A stretch of 5,804 nucleotides of DNA from Planctomycetes bacterium RBG_13_46_10 (GCA_001824645.1 MHYD01000081.1:364-6167); one strand, 5' to 3'. Shown: positions 1 to 5,682, counted from the first letter of the stretch. Numbers and translations: made by a program. Notes: a model not told the origin generated them from the letters alone.

Positions 1-1637
1 GGGTGGAAAAATTGGCGGCGGCAGTGAAATCGACACTTGGGCCGAGAGGCCGATGCGCTATTTTGGATAAGGGCTGGGGCGGGCCTACGGTAACCAAAGA
101 CGGCGTAACGGTGGCTGAAGAAATCGAATTGATAAATAAGAATGAAAACCTCGGCGCGAAATTAGTAAAAGAAGCGGCAAGCAAAACCTCAAAAGTGGCG
201 GGCGATGGCACAACGACGGCCACGGTGCTGGCTGAAGCGATGTTCAAGGAGGCATATCGAAATCTGGCGGCAGGCGCCGATGCAATGTCTTTGGCACGCG
301 GTATGCAGAAGTGCGCCAAGGCGGTAATCGAAAAACTGAAAACCCTGGCCAAGCCCATAGACGTTGCCAAGACAGGCGACATAATTAATATCGCTTCGGT
401 CTCTGCAAATAACGATGCGGGAATCGGAAAGATTATGGCCGAGGCGTTCCAAAAGGTCGGCAAGGACGGGGTTATTACTGTCGAAGAGGGAAAGAGTCTG
501 GCAACAACGGTTGATTTTGTCGAAGGTATGCAGTTCGACCGCGGCTACCTTTCGCCGCATTTTGTAACCGATGCGGAGAATATGCTCTGCGAACTGGAGA
601 AGCCATACATACTGGTTTATGAAGACAAGGTAAGCAACGTGGCCAAGCTGGTGCCGCTGCTTGAGAAGATTGCAAAGGCCAAAAGGTCCTTGCTGATTAT
701 CGCAGAAGACGTCGAGGGCGAGGCGTTGGCCACGCTGGTGGTCAATAAGCTAAGAGGGGTGCTGAAGGTCGCGGCGGTGAAGGCGCCGGGCTACGGCGAC
801 CGGAGAAAAGCGATGCTCGAGGATATTGCCGTGCTGACAGGCGCCGAGCCGATTTTCAAGGATTTGGGAATCGAGATGGAAAATATAAGCGTCAAGCAGT
901 TGGGACAGGCCAAGAAGATAACCATCGATAACGATAACACAATCATTATCGAAGGTGCAGGCAGCAAGGAAGCAGTCAGCGGCAGAATCAAGCAAATCCA
1001 GAGCGAAATAGAAGCGACGACGAGCGATTATGATAAAGAAAAACTTCAGGAAAGATTAGCAAAGCTGACCGGCGGCGTCGCTCAAATCAATGTCGGCGCG
1101 GCAAGCGAAGCGGAAATGAAAGAGATAAAGGCGCGTATAGAAGATGCGCTGCATGCCACCCGGGCGGCTATTGAAGAGGGAATTGTGCCGGGCGGAGGCG
1201 TGGCTCTTATTCGGTGCATCGGTGCGGTAAAGAAACTAAAACTCGAAAGTGATGAGCAAACCGGCGCTGATATTGTGGCAAAAGCGCTTACGACTCCTTG
1301 CTACTGGATTGCTGCAAACGCCGGGGCGACGGCGAACCTGGTAGTTAACAAAGTTGCCGAAGGCAAAGACGGCTTTGGATATAACGCTGACACGGATACC
1401 TACGAAGACCTTTTCAAGGCCGGCATCGTTGACCCTGCGAAGGTGACGCGCATCGCACTGGAAAATGCGGTGAGCATAGCCGTGCTGCTGCTGACGACGG
1501 ACTGTCTCATTACCGAGAAGCCCAAAGAAAAAGGGCAGATGCCTCCCGGCGGACCCGGTGGTGGTTATGGCGGCGGCATGGGCGGGATGGGTGGAATGGG
1601 CGGCATGGGTGGTATGGGCGATATGGATATGATGTAA
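1..1637 (+). CDS. groEL: Chaperonin GroEL, paralogue 1 (5'-truncated by the window edge)
   Basis: Cytosolic Hsp60 chaperonin that encloses unfolded proteins in an ATP-driven double ring capped by GroES. 544 residues are visible. The GTG at base 3 is an internal Val codon: the preceding Gly-type codon (bases 1-2) and the alignment to E. coli GroEL put it near residue 20, so about 19 N-terminal residues lie off the window. Visible motifs (residues counted from base 3) are the nucleotide loop TLGPRGR at 11-17, the GDGTTT ATPase motif with Asp68 (E. coli Asp87), apical GYLSPHF at 181-187, IIAEDVEGEAL at 232-242, Asp381 (E. coli Asp398) in DALHATRAA, and the PGGG turn at 396-399. The tail is (Gly-Gly-Met)n ending DMDMM. 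Unusual positions are His186, Tyr434-Trp435, Thr443 and Val494. It is the first visible gene, 18 bases before groES. Family assignment is certain; how its role divides from paralogue 2 is inference. Confidence 0.98.
   Translation, partial: VEKLAAAVKSTLGPRGRCAILDKGWGGPTVTKDGVTVAEEIELINKNENLGAKLVKEAASKTSKVAGDGTTTATVLAEAMFKEAYRNLAAGADAMSLARGMQKCAKAVIEKLKTLAKPIDVAKTGDIINIASVSANNDAGIGKIMAEAFQKVGKDGVITVEEGKSLATTVDFVEGMQFDRGYLSPHFVTDAENMLCELEKPYILVYEDKVSNVAKLVPLLEKIAKAKRSLLIIAEDVEGEALATLVVNKLRGVLKVAAVKAPGYGDRRKAMLEDIAVLTGAEPIFKDLGIEMENISVKQLGQAKKITIDNDNTIIIEGAGSKEAVSGRIKQIQSEIEATTSDYDKEKLQERLAKLTGGVAQINVGAASEAEMKEIKARIEDALHATRAAIEEGIVPGGGVALIRCIGAVKKLKLESDEQTGADIVAKALTTPCYWIAANAGATANLVVNKVAEGKDGFGYNADTDTYEDLFKAGIVDPAKVTRIALENAVSIAVLLLTTDCLITEKPKEKGQMPPGGPGGGYGGGMGGMGGMGGMGGMGDMDMM
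1572..1616 (+). repeat. In-frame 9-bp tandem repeat encoding the Gly-Gly-Met tail of GroEL-1
   Basis: Five consecutive GGN-GGN-ATG units encode (Gly-Gly-Met)x5. Third positions vary between units (GGC, GGG, GGT, GGA), so the repeat looks maintained by protein-level selection and is not a freshly expanded DNA repeat. In known GroELs this flexible tail projects into the ring cavity and affects substrate retention and cycling. It is followed by GDMDMM and the stop. The second GroEL in this operon has no equivalent. Confidence 0.9.
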
Positions 1638-1644
1638 AACGGAA

Positions 1645-1650
1645 AAGGAG
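1645..1650 (+). promoter_or_regulatory. Ribosome-binding site of groES
   Basis: AAGGAG lies 5 bases before the groES ATG at 1656, inside the 18-base gap after the GroEL-1 stop. It is the strongest Shine-Dalgarno match in the operon, as expected for the co-chaperonin that both GroELs would share. Confidence 0.85.
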
Positions 1651-1655
1651 AAACT

Positions 1656-1946
1656 ATGAAACTGAGGCCTTTGGATGACAAAGTCGTGATAAAGCAATCG
1701 GAAGCGGAAGAAAAAACCGCCGGCGGCATTATTCTGCCGGATGCGGCCAAGGAAAAACCGCAAATAGGGAAAATTTTGGCGGTCGGGCCGGGCAAGTTAC
1801 TCGACGACGGCAAACGAAGCAAAATGAGCGTTAAAAAAAATGATGAGGTCATTTACGCCAGATACATAGGCAGCGAAGTGGAAATTGACGGAGAGAAATT
1901 CGTCCTTCTGCGTGAATGTGATGTTCTGGGAATTATAGAGAAATAA
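1656..1946 (+). CDS. groES: Co-chaperonin GroES (Hsp10)
   Basis: Forms the heptameric lid that closes the GroEL cavity in the ATP-bound state, in the cytosol. The 96-residue length is normal for the family. The N-terminus MKLRPLDDKVVIK is the typical first strand. The mobile loop spans about residues 17-33 and carries the GroEL-binding hydrophobic triplet Ile25-Ile26-Leu27 after TAGG (E. coli has Ile-Val-Leu). The roof hairpin region is about 47-58 (KLLDDGKRSKM), and the C-terminal half has the usual DEVIYARYIGSEVEIDG pattern ending CDVLGIIEK. The start is fixed by a strong ribosome-binding site 5 bases upstream. It sits 18 bases from each flanking groEL, so a single GroES probably serves both chaperonins; this is inferred from gene order. 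No anomaly was seen. Confidence 0.98.
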   Translation: MKLRPLDDKVVIKQSEAEEKTAGGIILPDAAKEKPQIGKILAVGPGKLLDDGKRSKMSVKKNDEVIYARYIGSEVEIDGEKFVLLRECDVLGIIEK

Positions 1947-1949
1947 ATA

Positions 1950-1955
1950 AAGGGA
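1950..1955 (+). promoter_or_regulatory. Ribosome-binding site that selects the groEL-2 start
   Basis: AAGGGA is 9 bases before the ATG at 1965, which gives the canonical MAKQLMFD N-terminus. An earlier out-of-frame ATG at 1958 is only 2 bases from this site, too close for normal initiation. The spacing therefore supports 1965 as the true start. Confidence 0.75.
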
Positions 1956-1964
1956 CAATGAAAA

Positions 1965-3587
1965 ATGGCAAAGCAATTAATGTTCGATAATACTGCACGA
2001 ACACACCTTAAAGAGGGCCTGTCGCAACTGGCCGAAGCGGTGAAAGTTACGCTCGGCCCGACGGGCAGAAATGTTATACTGCAAAAAAGCTGGGGTTCGC
2101 CGAAAGTAACCAAGGACGGCGTTACCGTCAGCAAGGAAATCGAGCTGCCGGAACCGTTCAAGAATATGGGCGCAAAGATGGTCAACCAGGTCGCCAACAA
2201 GACCTCCGACGAGGTCGGCGACGGGACAACAACTTCGACGGTTTTAGCCGAGGCTATTTATGCCGAGGGCCTGAAGTATGTCACCGCCGGCATAAATTCC
2301 ATAGCCATCCAGAGAGGAATCAGCAAAGCCACCGAAGCTGTTACAAAATTTATCGAAAAGGTGAGCGTGGAGGTGAAGGGCCACAGTGATATTGCGAAAG
2401 TGGCGACTATCAGCGCTAACAACGACCCGCAGGTCGGGGAAATATTAGCTGATGCGATGGATAAGGTTGGTGAGGAAGGCGTCATCGAAATCGAAGAGGG
2501 TAAGGGAATGGAAAACGAGCTGACCGTCGTCGAAGGTATGCGCTTCGACAAGGGTTATATATCCCCGTACTTTATGACCAATCCTGAGACACTCGAAGCC
2601 GTTCTCGAAGATGCCTACATCCTGCTGCACGAAAAGAAAATATCCAGCATTCGCGAGATTATCCCGCTGCTTGAAAAAATTGCCCAGGTTGCCAAGCCGC
2701 TGTTGATTATCGCAGAAGACGTCGAGGGTGAAGCTCTGGCGGCACTGGTAATTAACCGGCTGCAGGGCGTGTTGAAAGTCTGCGCGGTCAAAGCGCCGGG
2801 CTTCGGCGACCGCAGGAAAGCGATGATGGCAGATATAGCCGTCCTGACCGGCGGAGAGGTAATTACTGAAGATTTGGGAATCAAGCTCGAAAAAATTGAG
2901 CTTTCACAATTAGGCCAGGCCAGGAAAGTTGTTATAGGCAAGGAAACAACCACGATAATCGAGGGCGCCGGCAAAAAGCAGGACATAACCGCCCGCTGCG
3001 ACCAAATCCGCAACCAAATCGAAAAGACAACCAGCAACTACGACCGCGAAAAACTGCAGGAGCGGCTCGCGAAACTGACCGGCGGAGTCGCTATTATCAA
3101 AGCTGGCGCCGCAACGGAAACAGAAATGAAGGAGCGCAAAGACCTTCTCGACGATGCGTTTCATGCTACAAGGGCGGCGACGCAGGAAGGCGTTGTCGTC
3201 GGCGGCGGTGTTGTATTCCTTCGAGCTATTGCCGAGGTGCAGAAAGCCAAAGCCAAGGCCAAAGGGGACGAGAAAATCGGCTTCGATATCGTAAGCAACG
3301 CCCTTAAGATGCCGACAAGACAGATAGTCGACAACTCAGGCCAGCAGGGCGACGTTATTGTTGAGCAATTATTGGAGAAGCTCCAGAAAGACGAGAATAT
3401 CGGATACGACGCCAACACGGGACAATTCGTTGATATGCTCAAAGCCGGTATTATCGACCCGGCGAAAGTCGCCAGGATCGCTCTGCAAAGTGCTGCTTCT
3501 GTCGCGGGACTGATGCTGACGACCAATGTTTTGATAACCGATTTGAAAGATAAAGACGAAGAGCCGATACCGGGTGCTGTAAGATAA
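1965..3587 (+). CDS. groEL: Chaperonin GroEL, paralogue 2 (complete, no Gly-Gly-Met tail)
   Basis: Second Hsp60 chaperonin, complete at 540 residues and nearly collinear with E. coli GroEL. Equatorial motifs are TLGPTGRNVIL (29-39), KVTKDGVTV (47-55), GDGTTTSTVLAEA with ATPase Asp86, LDDAFHATRAA with Asp397, and GGG (413-415). The apical domain has GYISPYF at 197-203, keeping the tyrosine that is His in paralogue 1, then IIAEDVEGEAL and APGFGDRRKAM. Arg452 of the inter-ring contact is kept, while the E. coli Glu461 position is Gln. A lysine-rich patch (427-433, KAKAKAK) lies on the equatorial domain. The protein ends DLKDKDEEPIPGAVR in place of a Gly/Met tail, which is its most distinctive feature. 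It begins 18 bases after groES and ends 27 bases before dnaJ. It is clearly a GroEL; whether it forms homo- or mixed rings with paralogue 1 cannot be read from the sequence. Confidence 0.98.
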   Translation: MAKQLMFDNTARTHLKEGLSQLAEAVKVTLGPTGRNVILQKSWGSPKVTKDGVTVSKEIELPEPFKNMGAKMVNQVANKTSDEVGDGTTTSTVLAEAIYAEGLKYVTAGINSIAIQRGISKATEAVTKFIEKVSVEVKGHSDIAKVATISANNDPQVGEILADAMDKVGEEGVIEIEEGKGMENELTVVEGMRFDKGYISPYFMTNPETLEAVLEDAYILLHEKKISSIREIIPLLEKIAQVAKPLLIIAEDVEGEALAALVINRLQGVLKVCAVKAPGFGDRRKAMMADIAVLTGGEVITEDLGIKLEKIELSQLGQARKVVIGKETTTIIEGAGKKQDITARCDQIRNQIEKTTSNYDREKLQERLAKLTGGVAIIKAGAATETEMKERKDLLDDAFHATRAATQEGVVVGGGVVFLRAIAEVQKAKAKAKGDEKIGFDIVSNALKMPTRQIVDNSGQQGDVIVEQLLEKLQKDENIGYDANTGQFVDMLKAGIIDPAKVARIALQSAASVAGLMLTTNVLITDLKDKDEEPIPGAVR

Positions 3588-3606
3588 AAATCCGAATTCG
3601 GATTTT
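3587..3606 (+). promoter_or_regulatory. Perfect 20-bp palindrome between groEL-2 and dnaJ
   Basis: AAAATCCGAATTCGGATTTT reads identically on both strands. Its first base is the last base of the groEL-2 stop codon, and its last base touches the AGGA ribosome-binding site of dnaJ. As RNA it could form an 8-bp stem with an AATT loop. Candidate roles are a translation-coupling or attenuation hairpin, a processing or 3'-end-stabilising stem that sets chaperonin against co-chaperone levels, or an operator. Only four T residues follow the stem before AGGA, so it is a poor intrinsic terminator. The palindrome is directly visible; any function is inferred. Confidence 0.6.
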
Positions 3607-3610
3607 AGGA
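3607..3610 (+). promoter_or_regulatory. Ribosome-binding site of dnaJ
   Basis: AGGA lies 4 bases before the dnaJ ATG at 3615. It immediately follows the 20-bp palindrome. It also sits in and beside the loop of a possible second small A/U-only hairpin (ATTTT at 3602-3606 with AAAAT at 3610-3614), so access by ribosomes could depend on RNA folding. Confidence 0.65.
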
Positions 3611-3614
3611 AAAT

Positions 3615-4760
3615 ATGGCCAAGAGAGACTATTATGAAGTCTTGGGGGTAGGCAAGAACGCCTCCGCCGACGACATCAAGCGCGCATATCGCCGGATGGC
3701 GATGAAATATCATCCGGATAAGAATCCCGACAATAAGGAAGAAGCCGAGGCAAAGTTCAAGGAGTGCGCCGAGGCCTACGAAGTCTTAAACGACCCCGAT
3801 AAACGTCAGCGGTACGACCAGTTCGGCCACGAAGGTCTTCGCGGCGTAGGTATGCGGGATTATTCGCATATGAGGTGGCAGGATATCGGCAGCATCTTTG
3901 AAGATATCTTCGGCGTCGATGATTTCCTCGGCGGCATCTTCGGCGGTGGTGGCAGGAGAGGCGGCCGCACCGGCCCCGCACGCGGATATGACCTCGAAAC
4001 TTCTGTAGAATTAACGCTTAACGATATCGCCAAAGGTGTTGAAAAGACCATCGAATTTACCCGGCAGGATATTTGCCCGGAATGCAGCGGGACGGCTTGT
4101 GCAAAAGGAACATCGCCCGGGAAATGCCCGGTTTGTCACGGCAGCGGCCAGGTGGCAAGCGGCGGAGGCTTTTTCCAGATGGTCTCGACCTGCAGGCAGT
4201 GCGGCGGCAGCGGTAAGGTTATTACCAATCCTTGTAAAAACTGCAAAGGGACCGGGAGAGTGCCGAAGAAACGCATTGTAAATGTTAAAATCCCGGCCGG
4301 TGTCCACGAAGGCCAGGGTGTTCGAGTCGCCGGTGAAGGCGAGCCCGGCCGGAGCGGCGGGCCGAGAGGCGACCTGTATTGTTACGTAAGAGTAAAGCCG
4401 CACGAATTTCTGCATCGCGACGGCAACAATGTTATCGCTGTTGTTCCTATTAGCTTTACCGAAGCTGCTCTCGGGACATCGATAGAAGTTCCGAGTCTGG
4501 ATGGTGCAAAGCATCTGAAGATACCGCCGGGGACACAATACGGCAGCGTCTTCAGGATAAAAGGGCAGGGTCTGCCGGATATTCGTAGCCACCGAAACGG
4601 CGACCAGCTCGTTCAGGTTACTATCGAAACCCCGGCGAAGCTGAACACAAAACAACAGGAGCTGCTGAGAGAATTCGCCAAAACAGAAGATAAAAGCGTT
4701 TACCCCCAGTCCAGAGGGTTTTTCGAGAAACTGAAAAAGTATTTTGGTAACAACGGATGA
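3615..4760 (+). CDS. dnaJ: Chaperone protein DnaJ (type I Hsp40)
   Basis: Hsp40 co-chaperone that delivers unfolded proteins to DnaK and stimulates its ATPase. 381 residues, normal for a type I DnaJ. The J domain covers about 4-70, with the essential HPD motif at 33-35 and KRQRYDQFGHEG closing it. A short Gly/Phe-rich linker (about 71-124) contains EDIFG and GGIFGGGGRRGG. The zinc-finger region has four Cys pairs: 154/157, 171/174, 193/196 and 207/210. Repeats 2-4 are canonical (CPVCHGSG, CRQCGGSG, CKNCKGTG). Repeat 1 reads CPECSGTAC, with Ala in place of the last Gly and an additional Cys162. The C-terminal substrate-binding and dimerisation domains follow (VKIPAGVHEGQGVRVAGEGEPG; LKIPPGTQYGSVFRIKGQGLP). 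The stop overlaps the grpE start (ATGA), suggesting coupled translation. dnaK is not in the window, so the partner must be encoded elsewhere. Confidence 0.98.
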   Translation: MAKRDYYEVLGVGKNASADDIKRAYRRMAMKYHPDKNPDNKEEAEAKFKECAEAYEVLNDPDKRQRYDQFGHEGLRGVGMRDYSHMRWQDIGSIFEDIFGVDDFLGGIFGGGGRRGGRTGPARGYDLETSVELTLNDIAKGVEKTIEFTRQDICPECSGTACAKGTSPGKCPVCHGSGQVASGGGFFQMVSTCRQCGGSGKVITNPCKNCKGTGRVPKKRIVNVKIPAGVHEGQGVRVAGEGEPGRSGGPRGDLYCYVRVKPHEFLHRDGNNVIAVVPISFTEAALGTSIEVPSLDGAKHLKIPPGTQYGSVFRIKGQGLPDIRSHRNGDQLVQVTIETPAKLNTKQQELLREFAKTEDKSVYPQSRGFFEKLKKYFGNNG

Positions 4761-5365
4761 GACACAAAGAAAAACCAAAAGAGCCGACCGGTAGTGAGCC
4801 TGTCGAACCTGCGGCAAAGTCGGTTGAGCCGGAAAAGACTCACCCTGCGATAGAGCAGTTGCAAAAAGAAAAGGATGAGCTTTTCGGCAAATTGCAGCGC
4901 GTCAGCGCAGACTATATAAATTTCCAAAAACGGGCGGCCAAACAGACTGCCGATACCATTGCTTACGAGAAGGAAAGAATAATAAAGACGCTTTTGCCTG
5001 CCCTCGATAATTTCGAGCATATGCTCCAGAACGCCCAATCTGCGGAAAACGCGGATGTTCTCCTCAAGGGCATCCGGATTATCTACGACCAAATCATCGA
5101 TATTCTCAAATCTCACGGCGTAGAGCGCATTGATGCCCTCGGTGCCAAATTCGACCCCGCTTTGCATGAGGCAATAGTGCAAAAAGCCGACCCGGAAACC
5201 GAAGAAAACGCTGTGTTGGAAGAATTGCAAAAAGGATACAAACTCAACGGCAGAGTTCTTCGGCCGAGCAGGGTTATCGTAAATAAGCTGCCTTCAGAAC
5301 AAGAGGTTCCGTACGAACAGATAGAACAAGAACCAACAGACGATGAATCGACAGATGAGGAGTAA
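4757..5365 (+). CDS. grpE: Nucleotide exchange factor GrpE
   Basis: Releases ADP from DnaK, completing the Hsp70 cycle started by DnaJ; in known cases it acts as a cytosolic dimer. 202 residues, typical of the family. The N-terminus (1-30) is charged and proline-rich. A long helix follows (about 31-75) with DYINFQKRAAKQ at 52-63, then the helical bundle with LLPALDNFEHML at 79-90. The C-terminal beta domain that contacts DnaK carries GVERIDALGAKFDPALHEAI at 121-140 and GYKLNGRVLRPSRVIVNK at 160-177. After the domain there is an acidic tail (about 179-202) ending TDDESTDEE. The ATG overlaps the dnaJ stop by 4 bases and has no good Shine-Dalgarno sequence (only ACGG directly upstream), so translation probably relies on ribosomes finishing dnaJ. 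The order dnaJ-grpE without hrcA or dnaK differs from the common hrcA-grpE-dnaK-dnaJ cluster. Confidence 0.97.
   Translation: MRHKEKPKEPTGSEPVEPAAKSVEPEKTHPAIEQLQKEKDELFGKLQRVSADYINFQKRAAKQTADTIAYEKERIIKTLLPALDNFEHMLQNAQSAENADVLLKGIRIIYDQIIDILKSHGVERIDALGAKFDPALHEAIVQKADPETEENAVLEELQKGYKLNGRVLRPSRVIVNKLPSEQEVPYEQIEQEPTDDESTDEE
5357..5362 (+). promoter_or_regulatory. Ribosome-binding site of the zinc-ribbon gene, inside the grpE end
   Basis: GAGGAG overlaps the last codons of grpE and is 8 bases before the GTG at 5371. Together with the conserved MPTYDYVCESCG N-terminus it supports GTG as the start codon. Confidence 0.75.
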
Positions 5366-5370
5366 GTCCT

Positions 5371-5682
5371 GTGCCTACCTATGATTATGTATGCGAAAGT
5401 TGCGGACATAAGTTTGAGCAGTTCCAGTCTATGAAAGCCGGGTCTCTTCGCAAGTGTCCTAAGTGCGGCAAAAATAAACTCAAACGGCTCATCGGGGCAG
5501 GATCTGGGGTGATTTTCAAGGGCTCCGGGTTTTACGCAACTGATTACAGGAGCGAGGGTTATAAAAAAGCCAAAGAAAGCGAGAAACCGGCTCCCGCCGC
5601 TAAAGAACCGGCGAAAAAAGAACCAGAAACTAAAGCAAAACCTGCCAAAAAAGACAAATCCAATCAACCCGAGAAAAAATAA
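5371..5682 (+). CDS. FmdB-family small zinc-ribbon protein
   Basis: A 103-residue protein starting at GTG. The first 55 or so residues match the FmdB/CxxC-CxxC putative regulatory family: MPTYDYVCESCGHKFE, then two zinc-ligand pairs at Cys8/Cys11 and Cys29/Cys32 (KCPKCGK), then KRLIGAGSGVIFKGSGFYATDY, the characteristic segment after the zinc knuckle. The remainder (about 64-103) is a low-complexity, strongly basic Lys/Ala/Pro/Glu tail that is probably disordered. It follows grpE by 5 bases, so it should be co-expressed with the chaperones. The family name comes from a gene linked to formamidase/amidase regulation, but most members have no proven function. DNA, RNA or ribosome binding are all plausible, and a redox or zinc-sensing role in stress is speculation. 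Family call is strong; function unknown. Confidence 0.9.
   Translation: MPTYDYVCESCGHKFEQFQSMKAGSLRKCPKCGKNKLKRLIGAGSGVIFKGSGFYATDYRSEGYKKAKESEKPAPAAKEPAKKEPETKAKPAKKDKSNQPEKK

Noticed and set aside
3..5. GTG at base 3 as the start codon of the first groEL
   Set aside because: Alignment to E. coli GroEL shows this is an internal Val near residue 20; the conserved N-terminal segment is missing, so the gene begins before the window.
1236..1763. 175-codon minus-strand frame with His/Ala repeats
   Set aside because: The repeat is only the reverse complement of the Gly-Gly-Met coding repeat of groEL-1; there is no independent support.
1638..1964. CIRCE-type operator (TTAGCACTC inverted repeat) or internal promoter around groES
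   Set aside because: The 18-base gaps on both sides contain only ribosome-binding sites; no inverted repeat or -35/-10 pair was seen.
3587..3606. Intrinsic terminator between groEL-2 and dnaJ
   Set aside because: The stem is good, but only four T residues, part of the stem itself, precede AGGA, and dnaJ has its own ribosome-binding site with no promoter; full termination here is unlikely.
4036..4281. 81-codon plus-strand frame inside dnaJ
   Set aside because: Out-of-frame reading of the zinc-finger region; dnaJ is intact through this stretch.
4011..4817. 268-codon open frame on the minus strand opposite dnaJ
   Set aside because: It lies wholly over dnaJ and the start of grpE, shows no recognisable domain, and has low-complexity alanine-rich stretches typical of antisense shadows.
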